In this document: piece after piece, positions 11,765-22,514 of the stretch
Numbering within the stretch: the first letter of the stretch is position 1
Layout of the letters: each line of letters starts with the position of its first letter
NCBI GenBank assembly: GCA_016508695.1
Contig: VNKQ01000009.1
Coordinates: forward strand, 248,001 to 312,000
DNA length: 64,000 nucleotides
Direction: 5' to 3'
DNA from: Hyphodiscus hymeniophilus
Taxonomy: Eukaryota; Ascomycota; Leotiomycetes; Helotiales; Hyphodiscaceae
Notes under the pieces: generated by a model
What the model saw: only the letters and a program-made list of their open reading frames with translations
What the model was told of the DNA's origin: nothing
Database searches by the model: none
Made by a program: the position numbers and the translations under genes

Positions 11765-14116
11765 ATGACCTCGAATTTCGAATTCACATCAGAGGGTCTC
11801 TTAGACCTTGGCTTTGATCCGCGAGATCCAAGATATCCGTACCAAATGGCCGCCCGGTCGAATTGGTCTATGCCACTCGATATGAGCTCGGGAACCGCTG
11901 ACGAGAGCCGCGAGACGTCTCCTGGCCATGGTAGTCACCAGCAAGTCCCTCAGGCAGGACACACGAACTCCCCGACCCTTCTGACAAACTGGCCGATGCA
12001 ACAACAGCCGCAACAGCTACCTCAGTATATCGGGAACAACACTCTGATGGGGGCGCAATACAATGCTTATGGGGGCGCTTTCCAGACTTCGCCTCTCGAC
12101 TACCATCATCTCCCCTCGACACAGGGCACGTTCGAAGCAGGACTTCAGATGGAAGCACCTTTCAATGGACTTGCCCAGACGGCCGAGGCTCAAGCAGCGA
12201 TGTGGGCGAACTGGCAGGAGATTGAGAATGCGATGAACTTTGCTGGCACCAATGATGGATTACCAGCAAGTTTAGGACGTCAAAGTCTTGGAAGCAATTC
12301 GCCAACCGGGACATACTTGGAGGTGCTATCACTTCCTAGTACAGGTAGTGATAATGGATGGGCCACAGTAGATCATTACTCCAACTTCGACTCCTATCAG
12401 CGAGCACAGAGCGCAGCGATTTTCAACCCTGGACAGACATTACACTTGCGAACCCACTCCGAGTCATCTCAATCTGATGGTCCAGCGCATACAATGGAGT
12501 CTTTTGGCAGTTATGAAGATATCTCCAACCCATACTCGCCTTATTCACCCGCTTCTGATACATATATCGACCTTTCTGCGCACAGGAATTGCTATCACGG
12601 CGAAACACACCACCACGCCCATGAGAATGTCTCCCCTGCCGCTGCCGTCGCTCCCGTACCAATCAAGATGTCACCGTCAAGTCGAACCACGCCTTCTTCA
12701 ACGTCGTCACCACCAGCCAGGAGAAACTCAGCACCGCGAAAGAGTCCTACCGCCAAAGCAACAAAACCAGTCATCCGTCGTACTTCCAATGGAAAGAAAG
12801 GTGACAACACCGAGAAGCGTGTTGGTCGAAGACGTGGACCGTTACTTCCGGAACAGCGGAAGCAAGCAAGTGAGATTAGAAAGCTGCGAGCATGCCTGCG
12901 ATGCAAGTTCCTCAAGAAGACCTGTGATAAAGGTGAACCATGCGCCGGTTGCCAGCCATCGCATGCAAGACTTTGGCAAGTTCCTTGTACACGCATCGAC
13001 ATCAAGGACATTGGCTATTTCATGAAGGATTGGAAAGCCGACTACGAGCGTCACGTAGGCCGTGGTGTATCTGTCTACAACATCAAAGGCTTTGCTCAGA
13101 AGGAGGAGCTGCTGTGGATCACGCATGGTTATGGCTTCGCTATCCCTATCATGGCACGAGAGGTTTATGTCACCGATGAAAGCTGTTTCAATGTCGACTG
13201 GGTTGAGAGTGAGCATGAGGAACCTCTTGAATTCGAAGGCCGCACCGAAAGAATGTCCGCTGGTGCCGAAGGTGTATCGAGCGAGGCTTTGTCGGAATAC
13301 CTCGACAAACATCTCGATGGGCCGTTCGAGGAATTTGTCGACGAGTACTTCGAAGGAACGCCATTCATCACCGAGATCCTAAAGACTGCTCACCGCTACT
13401 ACTTGAAGGAGAAGGTGCCCGTGATCCGGAAAGCATTGAAGCTTGTTCTTGCTTACAACCTTACTCTTCACGTCACCATGGTCGAGAACCGGGGTGATGA
13501 GCATCCCATGGAAGGTATGGTTGATGACGAGGAATCTAAGTTCAATGGCAAGATCATCGCTCCTGTTATGATCAACTTCCAAATCAAGTGTGCATTGGCA
13601 GACATGTGGCGAGAGCTTCAAAAGGAAATTCTTGAGGAGTTGTCCTCGCTCTACTCTAGCGTTTACAGCGGTGATCGTTTAAAAAACTGGCCCACAATCT
13701 TTATGATTGCCTCCATCCTCCTCGCCGTTTGGGAAGAGATGCAATTCGACTGCCACTACCGTGTTCCCGACGCGGCTGCCGTCAACAAGTTCTGCAACGA
13801 TATGGAGACAACTCCAGTCGGTGTTATCGTCGGTCTCTTTCACGCGATCTCTCAAAAGCTCCCCGCCTTTACAGAATGGGAGACCCGTCGACACGGTCAA
13901 CTTCTCAACAACAACGTCGCCGTCTGTGAGGCCATGACCGAAATGAGGGAACATGTGACCAAGCATGGTGAGACTCACCGCCGTTCAGTCAATTGCGCAT
14001 ACTAATATGGAACAGAATCCTACCTCAAAACTCGGCCCGATGCCAAATTCGATCGAACTGACTTCGACTGCCTCTCCAACAAATTCCTCTCCAAGCTCGT
14101 CATTCGCGCCAACTAG
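11765..14116 (+). CDS. Zn(II)2Cys6 transcription factor
   Basis: Nuclear regulator of 767 aa. One intron (13968-14015, donor GTGAGA, branch ACTAAT, acceptor CAG) removes the short tail and joins ...TKHE to SYLKTRPDAKFD, ending in SKLVIRAN. Residues 1-330 are low-complexity, rich in Gln, Ser, Asn and Pro. A basic stretch precedes the zinc cluster at about residue 377: C-x2-C-x6-C-x5-C-x2-C-x11-C. The last spacing is longer than the usual 6-9. The C-terminal 350 residues form a conserved helical region without an obvious DNA-binding motif. The start at 11765 (MTSNFEFTSEG) is preferred because the upstream in-frame residues look like leader sequence. Target genes are unknown. Confidence 0.85.
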
Positions 14117-15129
14117 AACGGCACTACTTATTTCGCTTCCATTTTGCAATATACCCTTCTATATACCACCTTGCATATACTGTGGTTTTTTTTTCCAGCC
14201 GAAAATGTTCTTCCATTTGTACTCTCCTTTGTCCAGCCAAACATAAGATAGCCAACAGCGCGGCATTTTTTCATTGGCTCGAATCTTGATTTATTGATCC
14301 GATTGGAATTACGAAAGGCATAGCGATGTGAACAGTCATTTACGACCCCTTTACGAATTGGCAGGACTTGTACGAATGATCACGAGATCACGTTTACGGT
14401 TTATGGACGATGTTTTACTTTACGGACTTTTTATTATGTTCTTGCAAGTTGGGAGGATTGACGGACTTTATGATTGCGATTTGAATGCGGGATTGATGGA
14501 GCATCTTGGGCGTTGGAACCCCATAGCATGCATGGCAGGCGTGTTTTTCAGGAAGACGGCACTGCATCTCTACGTTATCACGAGAGGGCATAGATTTAGC
14601 GGACCTTAAAAATGAATATCTTGAACCGCATTGATCCAATTTCGAAAAGTGAACTCTCACCTTCCCTCTAGTAGATCGACAACTCTGTTCTCAGATCTTG
14701 ATATATTAATGTTCACAACCAGTCAGTCCCCGTTGAGGTTGTCGATGTGCTGACGAAGGACGAGTGTTTGATTGGCCGAAGGAGCCCCGCCGCCGTTGGC
14801 GCGGGTCGAAAGCTTGGTACAATGGTAGCTTGGCTTCTTCCTACGAACGACCTTGAGTGCGAATAGCATCACAACAGAAGAGAAAATGTTGTGTTTTATG
14901 ACTAAGAGGGCATCAATTGGTATCCGTCTATAGACATAAATGTTTTGAAAGAACCAGAAGAACAGAGTCAGCCGAGTTAGCTAAATAATATAGATCTCCT
15001 GTCGGGGTGCACGGACACGCTACCCTCTGACGTAGCCGCCTAGCCGCTCCTGATCTGCTTGTCTTTCAAGATATCTATCTCGTCCTCCTTTCTTTCCTTT
15101 TAGATACTTTTCGCCTCACAATCACAATC
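14117..15129. other. Intergenic region, aminotransferase promoter
   Basis: No gene was recognised. The last 80 bases before the aminotransferase start are pyrimidine-rich (CT tracts), typical of strongly expressed fungal 5' leaders. The left part is the regulator's 3' region, AT-rich with a T run at about 14185. Confidence 0.5.
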
Positions 15130-16475
15130 ATGAGCGTCTCCAAGCTGGCCCAATTTGGCATCAAGCATGTGGCCAAAGGAATCGGCCGTCTCTCAACAGA
15201 AGTCCTGGAGTCGGGGAAAGGCAGCTATGTCACCACTGTCGAAGGTCGCAAGATGTTGGATTTCACCTCCGGAATAGGAGTCACCAATCTGGGACACTGC
15301 CATCCAGCCGTCACAAAAGCCGCGCAGGAGCAGGTTGGAAAACTCGTCCATGGCCAGGTCAATATCGCCTTCCAGAAACCCTACCTCGAACTCATTGAGT
15401 TTTTAGTCCCCCTCATGCCACACAAGTCACTGGACACGTTCTTCTTCTGGAACTCCGGCTCCGAAGCGGTAGAAGCTGCTGTAAAGTTGGCGAGACATGC
15501 TACGAAGAAGCAGAATATCATCGTTATGCAAGGATCGTATCATGGCCGAACTTTCGGTACGATGGCTATGACGAAGAGCAAGACCGTGTACGGAGAGAAC
15601 TATGCCCCCTTAATGCCGGGTGTCTTCGGGTTCCATTTCCGTATTGCAAACAATGCTCCATTGCCAATCACTCGGATGGGAAGTTTGGCTTTGAGAATTG
15701 TTGCATGGATCCCGTGCTACAACTCGAGCTACTTCTAAAGAGAGAGACTGCGCCCTCGGATACAGCTGCCATCGTTATAGAGCCTGTTCTGGGTGAAGGA
15801 GGATATGTGCCGCCACCTGCTGGCTATCTCGCCAAGGTACGAGAAATCTGTGACAAGAATAATATCCTTCTCATTGCGGACGAAGTCCAATGTGGATTTG
15901 GACGCACAGGCAAGATGTTCGCTATCGAGCATTGGGGTGTTCGACCCGATATCCTTGTTATGGCCAAGGGTATTGCGAACGGTTTCCCGCTTTCTGGCAT
16001 CGTCTCGAGGAAGGAGCTGATGGATCTCCAAAAGCCCGGTTCCATGGGTGGCACGTATGCCGGCAACGCGGTATCTTGCGCAGCGGGTGTTGCCGTAGCC
16101 AAAGCATTCCAAGACGAGAAAATCCTAGAGAACGTCAATGAACGGGGTGCGGAGTTGCTAGGCATGCTTGAGACTGCTTGGAAGGACTCGAAGACTGGAC
16201 ACATGATCTTTGATGTCAGAGGGTTAGGTTTGATGCTAGCGCTGGAATGCCAGCCGGGCAAGGGATATGCATCAAAGATTCAGGCGAAGTGTATGGAGAA
16301 GGATATGTTGATTCTGACAACGAGTATCTACGATACGCTGAGGTTCATTCCACCGTTGAATATTACGAAGGAGGACATGGCAGAGGGTTGTAGGATCATT
16401 AGGGAGGCTATTGACGAGGTTGCTGCTGGCGAACACCCACCTGAAACAAAGACGAAAGGACAGGCTTTGGAATAG
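15130..16475 (+). CDS. Class-III aminotransferase (4-aminobutyrate type), one-base frame break
   Basis: PLP-dependent omega-amino acid transaminase, nearest to 4-aminobutyrate/2-oxoglutarate aminotransferases. Part one (15130 to about 15630) carries GIGVTNLGHCHPAV, FFWNSGSEAVEAA and GSYHGRTFGTMAMT. Part two (about 15631-16475) carries IVIEPVLGEGGY, LLIADEVQCGFGRTG and the PLP lysine in VMAKGIANGFPLSG (codon 15966-15968). The two parts are in different frames. The switch falls beside GGG at 15628-15630, where one missing base would account for it and only five bases separate clearly coding sequence, too few for an intron. With that base the protein would be about 448 aa, normal for the family. 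It could be an assembly error, a recent null allele or a pseudogene. Confidence 0.85.
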
Positions 16476-16819
16476 AAACGTAAATGATCTTGTTTGGCAC
16501 TGTATATGATGAGCACGGGGCGTTGGTGGAAATGCAGAAACAAAGCAAAGATCAGACTTGAAAGCTGAAAATGTGATCACTGGAATAATGACTTCTATCG
16601 CTACAATATACATATGGACCAATTTCACCGTCATGTCGTGATTTAGTGCCTCCATTTCCATGCCATCAAATGCAAGCAAAACCGTCGACGCCGTGCTATG
16701 CTTGCTCCTAGCCAAGTAACGCTAAATGCCGGGATGACAACGAAACATTTTATCCGTTTTCAATTTTGCCATTCAGATAGCAACAGATCATAAGAAGAGG
16801 CGGCTTCGCTATGCCTCAA
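16476..16819. other. Short convergent 3' region
   Basis: 344 bp between the stops of the aminotransferase (+) and the membrane-protein gene (-). Nothing was recognised beyond shared 3' untranslated sequence. Confidence 0.4.
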
Positions 16820-18336
16820 TCAAACCCTGAGCTGAGGTGGAACCTCAACGGCAGGAACATGCTGCTCAGCCGTATCCCTCCGAGTCGCAGCTTTGGCTTG
16901 TGGGACAGACTCGGCCTGTCCAACAATGCGCTCTCTCTCAGCGACAGCATTCCAATTCCGTATATTATCCTTGGCATTCCTCTCGGCAGCTTCAAGCCAT
17001 TCCTCCCACTGAGGTGTTCTCGGCGCGGCTCCGCCTCTCGAGACCCAGCCGGTTTTCTTCGTCTCTCTGATGGCATACCACATTGTGCGTGTGAAGCTGG
17101 CATGCCCGCCGGGGGAATCGTCCTGCTTGATATCTGCGTTCTTGGCATCATCTGGCGTCACGTCCTGCCATTCATAACTAGAGAGGTCCCAGAAATGTCG
17201 TTTCTCAACAAGAGCAGAAATCCAGAACAAACCGTTCAGGACGACGTATGATACGCCAATCGCTGCCTGCATTGTGAAGTTGCAGTTCCCAAGCAGTACT
17301 ACCGATACCATCAGGAGGAAGGTTCCGGAGGCAACAAGTACTCGATATCGTTGCGTCCGTACTTTGTACACGCATTCTTCAGTGCCAATATAGAGCTCTC
17401 GTGCCACATCTTCATTGCATCTAATCAAGAGAAACGCACCCTCTCGAGTCCGAATTACCATGTCTCCAGGTGGCACCCGTCCACGAAACGTTCGACTCAT
17501 AAGTTCCGGAGACCACCATGAAGCATAGCCCACAATTGACGAAGCCAGTGATATCGTTCCCAAAGCTAAGATTGCAGTACCATCCTGTATGAGTGCCGCC
17601 CAAACCAAGAGCCCAATCGTCAGAAGGCAGGAGAATACTGAGAGGACGTTGAGGGGGAGAATATCTTCGATGGGACACGTGGTTTGGGCTTGTCTTGATT
17701 CACAACCAGTCCTGTCAGTCGTCTCAGAGTTGATCGGCGCTGTGTGACAACGTTTGGCCCCTCCTCCAGTTCATCAATGCTGTTGGAGGTCGACTTTGGG
17801 GGTATCTTAATGGTAGACTCTGGAGTTATATCGGTGCCGCGACCCCGATGTGTGATTCGAAAGACTTTAAATGTGAAGGGAGCGAGGTCTTCGATGGGAT
17901 GTATGATATTTGGAAAGTAATTGAGAGTAGGAACGAACATGCCTATTCAACAAAATCTCCAAGTCAGTTTGGCCTCACAGACTGGAACTTGGAATTTCAT
18001 AACCATTTTTAGGAGGCTGAAAGATCGGAATCAAGGAGAGCTCTAGACAAGAAGATCTTGCTCCAGGATTTTACTTACCATTGTGTACTCCAACCACCGC
18101 GGCATTGAGTTGTGCTAAGCCTCCAGATCAGCCCTATTCTATAGAACGTGGATTAGGTCAAACCAAACAGGAACAACATACGCAGTCGACTCGGCCGAGT
18201 CGCTTTGAGGAGTGCTTGGGGAGCAGGAATAATTCGAGGGAGGATGCATGTCCAGGAGGAAGTCAAGGCCTGCGAGTGTGATTCCATAGAACTCTCTCCA
18301 ATCACCGCAAGCAGCGACACGATATCCAGTCTCCAT
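16820..18336 (-). CDS. Multi-spanning membrane protein of unknown function
   Basis: I do not recognise the family. The C-terminal exon region (to 16820) encodes four hydrophobic helices: LSVFSCLLTIGLLVWAALI, ILALGTISLASSIVGYA, VLVASGTFLLMVSVVLL and AIGVSYVVLNGLFWISALV. A cytosolic-looking tail of about 100 residues rich in charged and Ala residues follows. One intron is firm: 18078-17943 (donor GTAAGT, acceptor TAG), joining LNAAVVGVHNG to MFVPTLNYFPNI. Between the runs GGGG (17758-17761) and GGGGG (17653-17657) the frame changes without a credible intron, as if a base were missing. The first exon probably starts at 18336 (METGYRVAACGDWREFYG), and its GTATGT donor lies near 18188, but its phase does not fit the next exon, so the 5' structure is uncertain. 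Confidence 0.5.
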
Positions 18337-19478
18337 CCATTTTCACCGCCCTTTCCCACAGGAAACCAGTTTCCTGCCATGCGGGTGGTCCTTCAGAGGC
18401 TCTGCAGCTTGCCGTGGATGTTCGCAAATCCCGGATATGGTCGAGAGTTCCTCCAATGACTCTGTTATTATGTACTGTACCAGTAAGGCTCGTTCGTTGT
18501 AGACTGTAGTCGAGGTCGAGTCGCTTTTAGACAAAAGGGTTCGGCGAGGCTGAAGAGTGACGGTGATCGAGGCCCAAGTCAGGGTCTCAACCGGCGTTAA
18601 TATACCTCATATAGCCTCTCAGCAGCTGCGGTTTCAAGATGGCCAAAGGTTCGTAAAAGAAAACAAGTCGTTTGAGCCCCTGCAGGTGCATCATGCACAG
18701 TGCCAAGGCTTCAGTCCCAGCGCTTCGTCCCTCGCCAGAACATTGTCCAAACGGTCCAGAAGTTTGGTAAAAGCGTGCAAATTTGAAAGGTTTTGGCGAT
18801 TTTGGGTTGATGGTGCGATGCAATCGACTGTATAGGTTGGTTTTATATTGAAGATGGAGAAATAAGGTTCGGAGAGGGCTGAAGATACCGGCTTAGTAGT
18901 GGGGACCAAGGAGCGGGTACTGTAATGGAAGAATCTCAAATAGATTCTTCACGACGTATACCTTTTATCGATTGATTTCAATTAATCGCACAGAGCATAT
19001 GGGATTTCTAGATATGTTCAGAGGGTTCTATAATACTCATAGCGAAGAAAACATATTTGAACCCCTGATTACTAGCAAAGTTGCGAAGTCTTTTCAAAAG
19101 ACTCTGTCTGATCGATCAGGGTCTTTCGAGCTTCTACGATAATAATCCATGTAAAGTGGTGCTTTGATTCCCGTATAAAGCCTCATCTCTACATTCGAGA
19201 GCTGTGTCATTTCTTAAACATGTCTCCGATTGTAGAGAACCAGTCATCCTTCCCGAGCAAAAAGCAAAGAGAAAGACCCGAAGCGTTTGATCTTTGTTGC
19301 TTTTCGCCGTAGGCTTGAGATCAGTCTGTCCCCACATCGATTATTCTATACTGAAGGTGACCAAAAGTGCCTCTCCCATTAATAATGCCAATTCGGTGCA
19401 AAAATTGCCTCTCCCAATTGAGAAGGTCGAAGCCCAGAACACAGTCCCCATTCTCAAATTTCGCTATGCAAAAGTATT
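18337..19478. other. Intergenic region
   Basis: 1.1 kb without a recognisable gene. Short frames on both strands carry no motif. It should contain the promoter of the membrane-protein gene and the 3' region of the deaminase gene. Confidence 0.4.
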
Positions 19479-21557
19479 TCAGTTGGCGGCTGGTGGAATC
19501 CAATCAGCCCTACTGAGATCAAGCTGATGTTCATAGCCTAGCTTATCCGAATACGTATCGACGATCCATTGGCAGAACTCGTCCCATTTCTGTTGCCAGA
19601 CAGCCGTGACCTCTCTCTTCTGAGCTTCATCCATGCAACTATGTTCCAAGCTCCATTGTGCTAGTTGTTTCCAACCCAACAAGCTCATATCTTCCGAGCC
19701 GATCATGACTTGGTAAAAATCATGGGAGAGGGAGGATCTATGAAAAGGTTAAAAACCCCTGGCTACTATGTAACATGTAGGGGTATAGCTTACTTGTAGA
19801 ATGTAGCATTATCGCTGTTGATCGTGCAGGGAACATTGTTTGCGAGGAGAATGGGTAGATGGTGTCCAGCCATAACGGGTGTCAGCCCCAGGATCTCGTT
19901 GGATATCGGGCATGATTCGATGGCGATATTCTTCGCCTTAAACATTTCCATAAGAAGCGGGTGTCGAGCTATGGCATAACCGTGGCCGATTCGTTTGGAA
20001 TTTAGTAGTACGGCATCAAACAGATTGCCGTCTACTCGGTCCCCTACTTGCAGCGTCTCGCCGCAGTGGAAGAGGAATGGAATCTCGAGGTTTTGCTCGT
20101 TACATTTCTTTCGAAAATCCAGGAACTCCGGGATGAACTTCTTGAGTTCATGGCCCATTTCCTCGTGACCCATAATATCAAAACCTACAGAAAGATCAGG
20201 ACCAAGGCATGACGACCGGATTCCTCAGCTTACCGCAGATTAGATGCGAGAACTTCTTCTTCAGCTCTATGCACTCGTTTAAGGATTTTGCAGTAGCTGC
20301 GTTGTTGAACGATCGAGGGGTGCAATATATGACCTTCATGTCGGCGAAGTAGCGGCCTTCTTCCTCGATCTCGGCCAGGGTAGCCCTAACTCCATCATCG
20401 AGGATTCTCATAATATCCTCGTTGTTCAACATACTGCCACCATCGTCCGTCTTGAGTTGGTTCGTTGTCATGAAATTTGGTCGTACTTCGGCATACTGGA
20501 TATTGTCGTCGACAAAATCCTTGATACACGCACGGGTATAGTTGCGGTACGCTGTCTCATATGCAAACAAGCCTTTCATCATTTGGGTCCGAAAGTTGAA
20601 TCGTTCCCATATACTGTTATTATCAGCACCTGATTAGCGGCAACTGGCAGTGACTTACCCTCGAGAGGTTTGACTAACGTCATGGGCCTCTTCATCAGAG
20701 AACACCATCTTCTTCTCGAGCCAGTCTTCTACCCCATCGATACCATGGTAGCGTCTATTCTCGTGTCGATCGTCCGTCCAATCAAATTGGGATATAAAGT
20801 CTTCATACTTCATCCATCTCATGGGTAAGTACTTTGGTGAGAAAATACTGGCATCTGGTTGCTGTGGTACTTTCTGATCCATATCCAGCTTCTTGTTGGC
20901 TGCCGCAACTCCTTCGGCATTGAAAACATTGAATTGAATTCGGCAATTGTGAAACTCCGCATCACTTGTTAGAGGCCGCGAGCTGCAAATCCACATCGTA
21001 TCGGGGATTTTCCGGGCTTCCTTGATGAGGAATTTTGGCGGCAGACAGGAATTGAAGTGGACATGTAGGTGAGCTCCTTTTGGCATCTTTCTCGCAACTT
21101 TGAATAGTTCCGTCTTGTTAATGAGGTTGACATTTGAAAGGAAGTGGTCTCCGGCGGTATTTTCGACAAGAATGTTGCCAGTGTCTTCCTCGACACGCTT
21201 GGACGAAGGAGGCTTCCCATAGGTTTCGTCCCAATCATAATTTCTGATTCCGCGAACTATCTCGTTGGCCTTCTTCTCAACCTCCGAGGCCGTGGCAATG
21301 ACCAGGGCATCAAAAGCTGACGCTTTTTCCGCTTGGATAAGCGCCGCTCGCGCGGTATTGTACTCGTCCTCCGTCGAATAAGTTGGACTGTGGACGAAAG
21401 CCCGTTGAGGCGGAGACCGTACTGGCATTTTTGCTTGATACATGTTGCGGAATCGTCGAGGTGAACGTGATTGGGAGACTTGAATCTGAGCTTGAGCCTT
21501 GGCCTCCGGTGGTTCGTCCCCTTCTTTATGAAAGGTTGAACAGAGAGTGCCCATCAT
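19479..21557 (-). CDS. Adenosine deaminase-related protein (ADGF/CECR1 type)
   Basis: Metal-dependent deaminase of the ADGF/ADA2 family, expected to turn adenosine (or a related purine nucleoside) into inosine. There are four exons: 21557-20659, 20613-20234, 20184-19794 and 19737-19479, with introns of 45, 49 and 56 bp, giving 642 aa with matching phases. Visible motifs are the zinc-binding HVH in GAHLHVHFNS (about residue 165), FLFHCGET, RIGHGYAIARHP, CPISNEILG and INSDNATFY. In animal ADA2 the last motif is S-D-D-P; here Asp-Asn replaces Asp-Asp, which I believe is common in fungal members. The N-terminus (MMGTLCSTFHKEGDE) is polar with no signal peptide, so the enzyme is probably intracellular, unlike secreted animal ADGFs. 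Two adjacent Met codons make the exact start trivial. Confidence 0.93.
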
Positions 21558-22514
21558 CCATTAAATGGAGCAAGACATGTGGACTATGCCCCACGCTTAT
21601 GGTAACTCTGGGAGAAAGCCCGTTCTCGTTGGAACCAGAACATTGTATGTTGCTCGGTCAGTGAATAAGGTTTGGAGTTGGGTTGGCTTCCTGGTCTGGG
21701 CATCAGGTCCCCGTTTGAACACCAGATGCTCAGCCACGATTGACCGTGCGATCGGCTGCTGATTGGCTCATGCGCCAGCTTTCCCTGAATGATTGACCGA
21801 TTTTGAAAACACTTTCTTCCGTTCATTCGCGACTACACGATGCTGACAAGGATTTGTCTGGTAGAAATGATCAGAGCGAGCCAGCTCTCGAGGAAGAAGT
21901 GTTGCCCAGTTGCTGTGCGATCAACAAAGAGTCCGGTTAGACAAGAGACGTCACGTGACAAAATTTTGACGTGGGATTTTTCGATAGAATATATTTCCAG
22001 GTAACAATCAGATTGCCGGCTGAAATAGAAGAGACTTCCTGAACTGTATTAGACTTAAGAGGTGAGTGGATCGGGCTCAATCGAAAGCTCAGCCTCAAAA
22101 TTGTGATTCACACCGGGATCGCAAGTGTGATACGCCACGTTACAGCCTCAACTTATGATATGCCATCTTGAATTTCAGTATGACTTTCAATTCCAAGCTT
22201 GGTATTAGTAAGGGTGTGTTTCATTGTGACCCAATTGAGATTACCTGGGGTCAAAGAACGTTCCATTAAGTTGAGCTTTACCAATGACTCGAACGAAGAC
22301 TGACCCGGGTACATACTGATCACAGAAGACGAAACTATTGCAAGCAAAGTTCATTTCGGCTGGCGCATTATCGAGAGCTCTATATCTTTCATACAGCAGC
22401 AGCCAAACGCTGTCACATTTCTCTACCAGCCCTTCATATAGACGCCTCGCTTTTTGAGTGCTCCTCGCTAAATGAAAACCCCTTCGCTCTGCATTGGTAA
22501 TCCTTCAAAATCAT
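21558..22514. other. Intergenic region, deaminase promoter
   Basis: 957 bp between the deaminase start and the Srp40 stop, both on the minus strand. It holds no recognisable gene and one notable palindromic site, listed separately. Confidence 0.4.
21947..21959. promoter_or_regulatory. Overlapping GACGTC and CACGTG palindromes
   Basis: GACGTCACGTGAC, about 390 bp upstream of the deaminase start, fuses a CRE-like GACGTCA (bZIP core) with a perfect 10-bp palindrome GTCACGTGAC (bHLH E-box, Cbf1/Pho4 type). This is sequence-only evidence; such motifs also occur by chance. Confidence 0.4.
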
